A model generated the notes under the pieces. That model was not told the DNA's origin and ran no database searches. It worked only from the letters and a program-made list of their open reading frames with translations. Made by a program: the position numbers and the translations under genes. Shown here piece after piece: positions 1 through 5,353 of a stretch of DNA of 8,570 bases. Source of the stretch: an uncultured Eubacteriales bacterium (GTDB taxonomy: Bacteria > Bacillota > Clostridia > Oscillospirales > Oscillospiraceae); the NCBI GenBank assembly GCA_958427375.1, contig CAUABY010000079.1, forward strand, positions 1 through 8,570. Direction: 5' to 3'. Each line of letters opens with the position of its first letter. The first letter of the stretch is position 1.

Positions 1-55
1 TGCTCGGCGGATGAAGCGGTCAAAAAAGTCTGAAATAGACTTTTTTGACAAGCTG
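1..55 (-). repeat. 55-bp hairpin repeat, left inverted copy
   Basis: This block is the reverse complement of 1913-1967 except for a 7-nt loop. Its core is a perfect 12-bp stem (GTCAAAAAAGTC at 19-30 with GACTTTTTTGAC at 38-49) around the loop TGAAATA (31-37). The outer 18 bases (1-18) and the inner CAAGCTG tail are also identical to the other copy. Both copies carry TGAAATA on the plus strand, so the loop is flipped relative to the flanks. The block starts at the window edge, so it may extend further left. It is probably a dispersed structured intergenic repeat; whether it has a role in moving the lsa gene is inference. Confidence 0.85.
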
Positions 56-80
56 GGCAGACGAGGTTTCCTCGTCTGCC
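19..80 (-). terminator. Tandem hairpins downstream of lsa, probable terminator
   Basis: Reading out of the ABC-F gene on the minus strand, the transcript meets a perfect 11-bp GC-rich hairpin with a 3-nt loop (stems 70-80 and 56-66). A 12-bp A/T-rich hairpin follows (49-38 with 30-19), whose distal arm contains six T. No U-tract directly follows the GC hairpin, so termination would rely on the second hairpin or on both together. The layout GC hairpin, then CAGCTTG, then AT hairpin is repeated on the other side of the gene with a different GC-stem sequence. Confidence 0.5.
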
Positions 81-91
81 ATATTTTGCGC

Positions 92-1570
92 TCACAGCTC
101 TATGGTTTTGGTCGCGGTCTGCTCGCGGAAGGCGCGGTCGTGCTCGACAAATATCATGGTCGGCGCGTATTGGATGATGAGCTTTTCAATCTGCATGCGC
201 GAATAGATGTCTATATAGTTCAAGGGCTCGTCCCAGACATACAGATGCGCGCTCTCACACAGGCTGCCCGCGAGCAGCACTTTCTTCTTCTGCCCGGCCG
301 AGAAATCCGCGATGTCCTTTTCAAACTGTACGCGCTCAAAGCCGAGCTTCCTGAGTATGGTTTTAAACAGGCTCTCGTCTATGCTGCGCGCCTCGGCGTA
401 TTCCGAAAGCCCGCCGCTTAAGCCTGACGCGTCCTGCGGCACATACGAGATGACAAGCTGAGAGCCGACCGACAGCGCGCCGGAGTAGTCAAGCGCGCTC
501 CCGGTGATAAGCTTCAGGAGGCTGCTCTTGCCGCTGCCGTTTCTCCCGTCAAGGGCGGCGCGCTCGCCCTGCCGTATCTCAAATGAGAGCGGGGGGCAGA
601 CGGCCTTGCCGTCATAGAGCACGGACAGCTCCGATGCGCTCAGCAGCACGTCCCTGTGGTATATCAGTGGGTGGATTGCAAGCTCGTCCGCCGTCTCAAG
701 ATTTTTCAAAAGCCCGGACTTCAGCTCAATGGCCTGCTGCTGCCTTGCCTCGATTACCTTGGAGCGCTTCATCATTTTCGCGGCCTTGTGGCCGATAAAG
801 CCCCTGTCCGGTCTCAGTCCGGAATTTTTGCCGCCAATCTTGCTCTTCTCCACCTTGTCAGACCAGGCGGCGCTGCGCCTTGCTGCGTCGGATAGACGGT
901 CGACCTCCTTTTTCAGCCGCTCGTTGGCGGCGGCCTCCATCGTGTCCTGCCGCTGGCGGTTTTCCCACCACGAGCTGAAACTTCCCTTTTGCACTTCGAT
1001 TCCGGCCTTGTTTATGGAGAGAATGTGGTCCACACAGCCATCTATAAAGCTTCGGTCGTGCGAGACGAGGATGAAGCTCTTTTTTCGCCGTAGATATGCC
1101 GCGACAAGCTCTCGCGCGTGCATGTCGAGGTGGTTTGTCGGCTCGTCTATGAGCAGAAAGTGCCCCTCGTTGAGAAAGAGCGCTGAGAGCAGCACCTTGG
1201 TCTGCTCGCCGCTGGAGAGCGTCTCAAACGGGCGGTAGAGCACTTCGGCGTCCAGCTCAAGACAGCTCAGCTCGCGTATAAACTCCCAGTCCTCTGCCAT
1301 GGGGCAGACCTCGTACAATATTTCAAGCGTCATTCTGCCCCGGTCGCGGATTTGATAGGGAAAGTAGTCAAACCGCACGGAGGAGGTAATCTTGCCGCTG
1401 TACTCAAGCTCACCGAGCAGCAGCCGGAGAAAGGTGGTTTTGCCCCGGCCGTTTCTGCCGATGAAGCCTAACTTCCAGTCGCTGTCGATTTGAAAGTTCG
1501 TGTTCTCAAAAATGCAGTCATAGCTTGAGGGATAGGAAAATGTGAGGTTTTCAACTTTGATTATTGACAT
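92..1570 (-). CDS. lsa: Lsa-family ABC-F ribosomal protection protein
   Basis: A 492-aa cytosolic protein with two ABC ATPase domains and no membrane segment, the layout of antibiotic-resistance ABC-F proteins that bind the ribosomal E site and displace drugs from the peptidyl-transferase centre. Domain 1 has Walker A GRNGRGKTT (38-46), signature LSSGEQ (118-123) and Walker B IDEPTNHLD (141-149, catalytic E143). A charged interdomain linker spans about 205-300. Domain 2 has Walker A GRNGSGKSS (342-350), signature FSAGQKKK (423-430) and the divergent Walker B WDEPLNYID (446-454, E448). Length and the motifs NGRGKTTF and WDEPLN fit Lsa proteins (about 490-500 aa), which confer lincosamide, streptogramin A and pleuromutilin resistance; the spectrum here is inference. 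The start is set by AAGGAG (plus coordinates 1581-1586) 10 nt upstream. The leader carries a probable attenuator. A chromosomal CplR-like relative is the main alternative name. Confidence 0.9.
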   Translation of the reverse strand: MSIIKVENLTFSYPSSYDCIFENTNFQIDSDWKLGFIGRNGRGKTTFLRLLLGELEYSGKITSSVRFDYFPYQIRDRGRMTLEILYEVCPMAEDWEFIRELSCLELDAEVLYRPFETLSSGEQTKVLLSALFLNEGHFLLIDEPTNHLDMHARELVAAYLRRKKSFILVSHDRSFIDGCVDHILSINKAGIEVQKGSFSSWWENRQRQDTMEAAANERLKKEVDRLSDAARRSAAWSDKVEKSKIGGKNSGLRPDRGFIGHKAAKMMKRSKVIEARQQQAIELKSGLLKNLETADELAIHPLIYHRDVLLSASELSVLYDGKAVCPPLSFEIRQGERAALDGRNGSGKSSLLKLITGSALDYSGALSVGSQLVISYVPQDASGLSGGLSEYAEARSIDESLFKTILRKLGFERVQFEKDIADFSAGQKKKVLLAGSLCESAHLYVWDEPLNYIDIYSRMQIEKLIIQYAPTMIFVEHDRAFREQTATKTIEL

Positions 1571-1664
1571 TAATCATCAGCTCCTTTTCATGGAAGGCCC
1601 GATAACCGTGCCGCACAGCGCGGAGCGGGAAAGCAGGCGCGGGGCGGAGAGCGGCCCCACAGAG

Positions 1665-1698
1665 AAAAAAGCTGCAAGAAGAAACTCTTGCAGCTTTT
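1665..1698 (-). terminator. Intrinsic terminator in the lsa leader (attenuator)
   Basis: On the minus strand, a perfect 13-bp stem (1686-1698 with 1667-1679) closes a 6-nt loop, and the transcript strand runs into six U (1670-1665). It lies between the upstream ORF and the lsa start, about 95 nt before the ATG, so it would stop transcription before the gene unless prevented. Its 5' arm can pair instead with an upstream segment (see the attenuator entry). Confidence 0.85.
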
Positions 1699-1833
1699 CA
1701 TAGCCATATATGCCCGGCACGACGGGGTTTTTCCGCGCGTCCGGGAGACAAAATATGAGCGAATAGACTTATAACTTTCCTGCAATGAGCGTGACTGTGC
1801 CGCGACAGCGAGATACAGACCACATATACATTT

Positions 1834-1857
1834 TTATTTGCAGAGAAAGCTGTACAT
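1834..1857 (-). CDS. lsa leader peptide (7-codon upstream ORF)
   Basis: ATG at 1857-1855 and TAA at 1836-1834 encode MYSFLCK. AAGGGG (1870-1865) sits 7 nt upstream, a good ribosome binding site for so short a frame. Codons 3-7 contain the sequence that pairs with the leader's segment 2, exactly where a stalled ribosome would switch the structure. Short upstream ORFs of this kind precede several drug-inducible ABC-F genes. The stall codon cannot be read from the sequence. No convincing promoter lies just upstream. The best candidate is an extended -10, TGATACAAT (minus, 1981-1973), with a weak -35; a transcript from there would first cross the 1919-1949 hairpin. Confidence 0.6.
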   Translation of the reverse strand: MYSFLCK

Positions 1858-1912
1858 CTTTTCGCCCCTTTCGTGTAAATTTCAGATGTTCAGGCAAGCG
1901 GGAAACCCGCTG

Positions 1913-1967
1913 CAGCTTGTCAAAAAAGTCTGAAATAGACTTTTTTGACCGCTTCATCCGCCGAGCA
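1913..1967 (+). repeat. 55-bp hairpin repeat, right inverted copy
   Basis: This is the inverted partner of 1-55. The AT hairpin has stems 1919-1930 and 1938-1949 around the loop TGAAATA (1931-1937), and the outer flank (1950-1967) is identical to the left copy. On the lsa-facing side it is joined to a short GC hairpin (AGCGGG, AAA, CCCGCT; 1897-1911) that has no sequence match to the GC hairpin next to the left copy but occupies the same place with the same 3-nt loop length. The two copies bracket lsa and its leader. Confidence 0.85.
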
Positions 1968-2119
1968 TTTTGATTGTATCAAAATGCTGCTTCGCCCTAA
2001 AAGCCTTGATTTTCAAGGCTTTTAGGCGGCGGTTTATTGTATTTGAGGCGGGCCTTGCCCCCTCAAGCTCCCCTGCTGCTCTGTTTTCTTTACATTGCAG
2101 CATAGTTTTTTGACAGTCT

Positions 2120-2137
2120 CAAGCGGGAAACCCGCTG
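2120..2137 (+). repeat. Second copy of an 18-bp hairpin-containing direct repeat
   Basis: CAAGCGGGAAACCCGCTG is identical to 1895-1912, 225 bp upstream in the same orientation. The first copy abuts the 55-bp repeat; the second follows TTTTTTGACAGTCT and precedes a short 7-bp tandem duplication (GCGCCTC twice, 2142-2155). Confidence 0.8.
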
Positions 2138-2221
2138 ATGCGCGCCTCGCGCCTCGCTTAACTTTTACTCTAACATAAATTCGGAAGAAACACAAGCCTT
2201 GATTTTAACTTGCACTTTATT

Positions 2222-2233
2222 TTTGCCGGCAAA
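2222..2233. promoter_or_regulatory. Palindrome in the enolase promoter, possible operator
   Basis: TTTGCCGGCAAA is a perfect 12-bp palindrome that ends 5 bp upstream of the -10 hexamer, inside the promoter spacer. A bound protein there would block RNA polymerase. No known regulator motif was recognised. Confidence 0.35.
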
Positions 2234-2238
2234 TGGGG

Positions 2239-2244
2239 TATAAT
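2239..2244 (+). promoter_or_regulatory. Enolase promoter -10 element
   Basis: A consensus TATAAT lies 84 bp before the enolase ATG. No good -35 stands at 17 bp: the hexamer there is TTTATT, and the better-looking TTGCAC (2210-2215) is 23 bp away. The promoter may therefore need an activator or another upstream element. The 5' UTR contains a 6-7 bp hairpin (2264-2270 with 2279-2285). Confidence 0.6.
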
Positions 2245-2327
2245 TTAAGTGTACCGGCGAAAAGCCGCGCAAAAAATGGCGCGGTCTGACATCCAGGCGG
2301 TTTATACAAATGTAAGGAGCTGGCAAT

Positions 2328-3617
2328 ATGAAACAATATTTTGAGATAGTTGACGTCATGGCGCGTGAGATTCTTGACTCGCGCGGGAATCCGACTGTTG
2401 AGGTAGAGGTCACGCTTGACGACGGCACCATAGGACGCGCCGCTGTGCCATCCGGCGCGTCAACCGGCATGTATGAAGCCTGCGAACTGCGCGACGGCGA
2501 CATGAGGCGCTATGGCGGCAAGGGCGTTTTGACTGCGGTGGAGAACGTCAACGGCGAGATAGCGGAGGCCATGGTCGGCCTCAACGCGCTCGACCAGAGC
2601 TCTATTGACAAGATGCTCATTGATATAGACGGCACGCCCAACAAGACACGCCTCGGCGCAAACGCTATTCTTGGCGCGTCGCTGGCCTGCGCGAAGGCGG
2701 CGGCGGAGGCCACCGGGCTCAGCCTTTATAACTACATCGGCGGTGTGAACGCAAAGACCCTGCCCGTGCCGATGATGAACGTGCTCAACGGCGGACAGCA
2801 TGCCACCGGCTCCAATGTTGATATTCAGGAGTTTATGATAATGCCCGTGGGCGCAAAGAGCTTTGCCGAGGCACTGCGCATATGTGCGGAGGTGTTCCAC
2901 GCGCTGAAAAAGGTGGTGCCCGCCTCCGGCGTGGGCGATGAGGGCGGCTATGCCCCCTCGCTTGACAGCGATGAGGACGCGCTCAAAGCGCTCGTCGCGG
3001 CGATGGAGAAGGCAGGCTACAAGCCCGGCAGGGACTTTAAAATAGCCATTGACGGCGCTGTGTCCGACTGGTATAACGAGAGCGATAAGTGCTATCACCT
3101 GCCCAAGCGCGGCACGGTGATGACGAGTGAGCAGATGGTTGACATGTGGGAGAGCTTTGTGGACAAATATCCAATCATCTCCATTGAGGACGGCATGGGC
3201 GAGAACGACTGGGAGGGCTGGCAGCTTATGACGCGCCGCCTCGGCAAGCGCATCCAGATAGTAGGGGACGACCTTTTTGTCACCAATACCGAGCGCATCA
3301 AAAAGGGCATTGAGCTGGGCGCGGCAAACTCTGTGCTCATCAAGCTCAACCAGATCGGCACCCTCACCGAGACGCTTGACGCCATCCAGATGGCGCACCG
3401 CGCGGGCTGGACGGCGGTTGTCTCCCACCGCTCCGGCGAGACGGAGGACACCACCATTGCGGATATCTCCGTGGCTGTCAACGCCGGGCAGATAAAAACC
3501 GGTGCGCCCTCGCGCACTGACCGCGTGGCAAAGTACAACCAGCTTCTGCGCATCGAGGAGGAGCTCTTCGACGCGGCGGAATACCCCGGCGCCGACGCTT
3601 TCTTCTCCATCAGATAA
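2328..3617 (+). CDS. eno: Enolase (phosphopyruvate hydratase)
   Basis: A 429-aa cytosolic glycolytic enzyme interconverting 2-phosphoglycerate and phosphoenolpyruvate; it normally works as a Mg2+-dependent multimer. The N-terminal capping domain begins AREILDSRGNPTVEVEV. Visible active-site residues are E205 in GVGDEGGYAP, metal ligands D242, E287 (SIEDG) and D314 (GDDLF), catalytic lysine K339 (LIKLNQ), the SHRSGETED loop (366-374) and K390. H158 lies in NGGQHATGSNVD, which carries one more residue than the usual NGG-x-HADNNVD form. Length is normal and the catalytic set is complete. The start is fixed by AAGGAG (2314-2319) 8 nt upstream. It has its own promoter and a strong terminator, so it is probably monocistronic. 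Confidence 0.98.
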   Translation: MKQYFEIVDVMAREILDSRGNPTVEVEVTLDDGTIGRAAVPSGASTGMYEACELRDGDMRRYGGKGVLTAVENVNGEIAEAMVGLNALDQSSIDKMLIDIDGTPNKTRLGANAILGASLACAKAAAEATGLSLYNYIGGVNAKTLPVPMMNVLNGGQHATGSNVDIQEFMIMPVGAKSFAEALRICAEVFHALKKVVPASGVGDEGGYAPSLDSDEDALKALVAAMEKAGYKPGRDFKIAIDGAVSDWYNESDKCYHLPKRGTVMTSEQMVDMWESFVDKYPIISIEDGMGENDWEGWQLMTRRLGKRIQIVGDDLFVTNTERIKKGIELGAANSVLIKLNQIGTLTETLDAIQMAHRAGWTAVVSHRSGETEDTTIADISVAVNAGQIKTGAPSRTDRVAKYNQLLRIEEELFDAAEYPGADAFFSIR

Positions 3618-3652
3618 GGCGGATAAATATAATTATAGCTCATTAACGGCAT

Positions 3653-3684
3653 AAAACCGGCGGCTCGACCGAGCCGCCGGTTTT
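3653..3684 (+). terminator. Enolase terminator (probably bidirectional)
   Basis: A nearly perfect stem of about 14 bp, AAAACCGGCGGCTC with its complement ending in TTTT, closes a 4-nt loop 36 nt after the enolase stop. With four A before and four T after, it can serve both strands. Confidence 0.9.
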
Positions 3685-3734
3685 GCGCTGCGGTGCATTA
3701 GCTGCGCAGCGTGAACATATTTGCTCCCACGCGG

Positions 3735-3789
3735 CTAAACCACGGTAAACTAAACCGCGCTTCGATTTACATCCGCGAAAAGCGGTTTA
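3735..3789. promoter_or_regulatory. Repeated TAAACC operator-like sites at the XRE promoter
   Basis: CTAAACC occurs twice in direct orientation (3735-3741 and 3750-3756), with a related GGTAAAC between them. TAAACCGC (3751-3758) is mirrored by GCGGTTTA (3782-3789), an 8-bp inverted repeat that brackets the -35 and overlaps the -10. This is what an autoregulated HTH gene would show; the binding protein is inferred to be the XRE product itself. Confidence 0.45.
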
Positions 3790-3793
3790 TAAT
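3766..3793 (+). promoter_or_regulatory. Sigma-A-type promoter of the XRE gene
   Basis: TTTACA (3766-3771), a 16-bp spacer and TATAAT (3788-3793) give a near-consensus promoter 46 bp before the ATG. Because it lies downstream of the enolase terminator, it starts a new transcription unit. Confidence 0.75.
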
Positions 3794-3839
3794 AAAATCG
3801 ATACTGACAAAGAGAACAAAGCAAAAAGGAGAAAAGCAC

Positions 3840-4250
3840 ATGGCAGACAAATCTATGGGAGAAATTATCGCCGTACTTCGCAGAGAAAGGGGCATGACGC
3901 AAAAAGAGCTGGCAGACAGACTGAATATCACGGACAAAGCCGTTTCAAAATGGGAGAGGGGTCTTGCCCTGCCGGACACGGCGGCAATCCCCAAGCTTGC
4001 GGAAATCTTCGGCGTGTCGGTGGAGGAGCTGATCAGCGCAAAGGCAAGCTCCGGCGCAAAGCATAGAGGCGCGGCCAATGCAGAGGCCGTAAAGATAATG
4101 AGTATCGTTTTAAGAGCCATCCCGCTTGCAATGGGCGTGGCCGTTACGGTGGCGGCTATCTTAGGGGAGCTTGACACATCCTCCGGCTTTGCCATGCTCG
4201 GGATAGGTCTTGCCAGCGTTGGGGTATATCAATTCAAGGCCGGTGACTGA
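3840..4250 (+). CDS. XRE-family HTH regulator with two membrane segments
   Basis: A 136-aa protein. Residues 6-62 form a Cro/C1-type helix-turn-helix; MTQKELADRLNITDKAVSKW with the following ERG is the typical core, and DKAVSKWERG contains the recognition helix. After a polar linker (about 66-83) come two hydrophobic stretches, about 85-108 and 115-132, predicted to be a membrane hairpin. It is therefore probably a membrane-tethered regulator; signal and targets are unknown. The start at 3840 is preferred over an in-frame ATG at 3711 because AAGGAG (3826-3831) lies 8 nt upstream and the promoter falls between the two candidates. Operator-like repeats suggest autoregulation. No terminator is visible after the stop, so read-through toward the next gene is possible. 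Confidence 0.85.
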   Translation: MADKSMGEIIAVLRRERGMTQKELADRLNITDKAVSKWERGLALPDTAAIPKLAEIFGVSVEELISAKASSGAKHRGAANAEAVKIMSIVLRAIPLAMGVAVTVAAILGELDTSSGFAMLGIGLASVGVYQFKAGD

Positions 4251-4309
4251 GCGGATTTCTGCGCAGCCCGTGCAGCGATAATTGCCGCAATGCAAATTTT
4301 TATCTCAAT

Positions 4310-4338
4310 GTATAATTTTAGCCTCCGCAGGTAAGAAT
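4310..4338 (+). promoter_or_regulatory. Candidate sigma-F (forespore) promoter of spoIIQ
   Basis: GTATA (4310-4314), a 15-bp spacer and GGTAAGAAT (4330-4338) fit the Bacillus sigma-F consensus as I recall it (-35 about GyATA, -10 about GGnnAnAAT). It ends 43 nt before the ATG, giving a short leader with the ribosome binding site at 4370-4375. spoIIQ is a classic sigma-F target. The same bases contain TATAAT (4311-4316), which could be read as a sigma-A -10, but no good -35 accompanies it. Confidence 0.55.
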
Positions 4339-4381
4339 AGGATTGCAAACCAATACATTTACTGCAAATGGAGGTACAAAT

Positions 4382-5206
4382 ATGAACAGCAAAGACTCCG
4401 GCGGAAGGCTGGAGAGATTCTTTACAGGTAAGGGCTTTTACATAGTCCTTTTCCTGTGCGCCGCAGTGATAGGCGTATCCGCATGGATGATAGCGGCAGG
4501 AAATGAGACTATGGCAAAAGACGTAAGCAAGAACGACGCGGCATACTCAAATAAGCGCGTGGAGACGGTGATTATCCCGCCCGCAGACGTGGACAGCAGC
4601 ACCGCGTCCGACAGCGTGCCCGCCATGAAAACCGAGCGCCCCGGCACAAGCACCCGCCCCGGCACCGGAGCAGATGCCAACGCCGACACCAGTACCGGCG
4701 CGACCACCAAGCCCGGCGGCGAAAAGACGAAGCCCGCCGACAGCGAGACGGCGGAGACTGCCGCAATCACCACCACGGAGAGCGCCGCCGCGCCGGAGAG
4801 CCCCGTGTGGCTGTGGCCTGTCAGCGGCGATATCGAGCGCGGCTACAGCATGTCCACCCTCAGCTATGATGTGACCATGCGCGACTGGCGCACGCACGAC
4901 GGCATCGACATCGCCGCGCCTGTCGGCACCATCGTCACCGCGACGCGCGGCGGCACTGTTGAGAGCATCGAAAACGATGACCTTTTCGGTACTGTCGTGA
5001 CCATCAGCCACGGCGACGGCACCAAGGCGGTGTACGCAAACCTTGACACGGCCACCGCCGTCAGCCTTAACGAGGCGGTCGAGCCGGGCTATATCGTCGG
5101 CACGGTCGGCGAGACGGCGCTTGCCGAGGTCGGGCAGGAGGCACATCTGCACTTTGCCATCGAATCAAACGGCCAGAGCATCAATCCACTGGATTATCTC
5201 CAGTAA
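4382..5206 (+). CDS. spoIIQ: SpoIIQ-like membrane-anchored M23 (LytM) peptidase
   Basis: A 274-aa bitopic membrane protein: a short cytosolic N-terminus, one membrane helix (about 18-40, following RFFTGKGFYIVLFLC), a low-complexity Thr/Pro/Ala/Ser linker (about 60-140) and a LytM/M23 domain (about 143-272). In endospore formers SpoIIQ sits in the forespore membrane and pairs with mother-cell SpoIIIAH to form the engulfment channel. The FF..KGFYIVLFLC opening and the SYDVTMRDWRTHDGIDI segment are characteristic. The zinc motifs are intact: HxxxD at H172/D176 and HxH at H255/H257. Clostridial SpoIIQ keeps this set, whereas the Bacillus protein has lost a ligand. The start at 4382 is chosen for GGAGGT (4370-4375) 6 nt upstream; an in-frame ATG at 4343 lacks a site and lies nearly on the promoter. 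A generic M23 envelope hydrolase is the alternative. Confidence 0.83.
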   Translation: MNSKDSGGRLERFFTGKGFYIVLFLCAAVIGVSAWMIAAGNETMAKDVSKNDAAYSNKRVETVIIPPADVDSSTASDSVPAMKTERPGTSTRPGTGADANADTSTGATTKPGGEKTKPADSETAETAAITTTESAAAPESPVWLWPVSGDIERGYSMSTLSYDVTMRDWRTHDGIDIAAPVGTIVTATRGGTVESIENDDLFGTVVTISHGDGTKAVYANLDTATAVSLNEAVEPGYIVGTVGETALAEVGQEAHLHFAIESNGQSINPLDYLQ

Positions 5207-5264
5207 GCTTGAGCCAAGGCGGGGCAGCCCCGCACAAGTAATTTCCATTCCTTATAACTCCCAA

Positions 5265-5296
5265 CCCGGTACGGCCTCGGCTGTGCCGGGATTTTT
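5265..5296 (+). terminator. Terminator of spoIIQ
   Basis: CCCGGTACGGC pairs, with two or three G-U pairs, to the arm ending GTGCCGGG, giving about 11 bp around a short loop, followed by ATTTTT. It lies 59 nt after the spoIIQ stop. A smaller hairpin without a T-run (5219-5233) precedes it. Confidence 0.85.
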
Positions 5297-5317
5297 GACT
5301 TTTGTTGATATTGCGGC

Positions 5318-5346
5318 TTTCCACGGGCAGGAAAATATGATATAAA
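5318..5346 (+). promoter_or_regulatory. Candidate promoter of the structured RNA / tex leader
   Basis: TTTCCA (5318-5323), a 17-bp spacer and TATAAA (5341-5346) would start transcription at about 5353-5354, just at the foot of the 26-bp closing stem. The overlapping TATGAT (5336-5341) with TTGCGG (5311-5316, 19 bp) is a second reading. The -35 match is modest. Confidence 0.5.
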
Positions 5347-5353
5347 TAAAAAA

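Larger units (their letters stand above)
1665..1857 (-). promoter_or_regulatory. Ribosome-mediated transcription attenuator of lsa
   Basis: Four segments in the minus-strand leader alternate in complementarity. Segment 1 is CUGCAA inside the upstream ORF (1838-1843). Segment 2 is UUGCAG (1780-1785). Segment 3 is CUGCAA (1688-1693), the 5' arm of the terminator. Segment 4 is UUGCAG (1672-1677), its 3' arm. Pairing 1:2 extends to 11 bp with one bulge (1838-1849 with 1775-1785). Pairing 2:3 gives 9 bp with one bulge (1780-1789 with 1685-1693). Pairing 3:4 is the terminator. The implied logic is that free passage over the upstream ORF lets 1:2 and 3:4 form and transcription stops. A drug-stalled ribosome covering segment 1 would free segment 2 to capture segment 3, giving read-through into lsa. 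The pairings are seen in the sequence; the mechanism is inferred from known ABC-F leaders such as those of vmlR and lmo0919. Confidence 0.7.
1895..2137. repeat. Cluster of six hairpins between lsa and enolase
   Basis: Six hairpins occur in 243 bp of non-coding sequence. They are: 6 bp with an AAA loop (1897-1911); 12 bp with a TGAAATA loop (1919-1949); 11 bp with a TGT loop (1964-1988); 14 bp with a TTT loop (1996-2026); a bulged 10-bp stem (2043-2048 plus 2050-2053 with 2057-2066); and again 6 bp with AAA (2122-2136). The first and last lie in an identical 18-mer (1895-1912 and 2120-2137). No coding potential is visible. This looks like a mosaic of dispersed palindromic repeats that could act as a bidirectional transcription barrier between the divergent lsa and eno units. 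The rest of 1571-2327 holds the lsa leader and the eno promoter. Confidence 0.75.

Noticed and set aside
11..421. Plus-strand frame beginning MKRSKKSEIDFF and its look-alike at 1957-1769 (minus)
   Set aside because: The shared N-termini come from translating the inverted hairpin repeat. The first then runs antisense through lsa, and neither has a ribosome binding site.
1588..1785. 65-codon minus-strand frame overlapping the lsa terminator, also readable as a leader peptide from an inner ATG
   Set aside because: It uses a TTG start without a clear ribosome binding site and runs through the terminator stem. The 7-codon frame at 1834-1857 has a better ribosome binding site and fits the pairing logic.
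1..1967. lsa as cargo of an insertion sequence or composite transposon
   Set aside because: There is no transposase or integrase fragment and no target-site duplication that can be checked, since the left end is the window edge. Kept only as an open question about the repeats.
1895..2137. CRISPR array
   Set aside because: The palindromes differ in sequence and spacing; only one 18-mer recurs, twice, with no regular spacers and no cas genes.
2460..3428. 322-codon minus-strand frame opposite enolase
   Set aside because: It is wholly antisense to a certain enolase gene, matches no family I know and has the Arg/Ala/His-rich composition of GC-rich shadow frames.
3686..3711. 7-bp inverted repeat CGCTGCG/CGCAGCG after the enolase terminator
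   Set aside because: A short GC-only stem with a 12-nt loop and no T-run; it is likely to arise by chance in GC-rich sequence.
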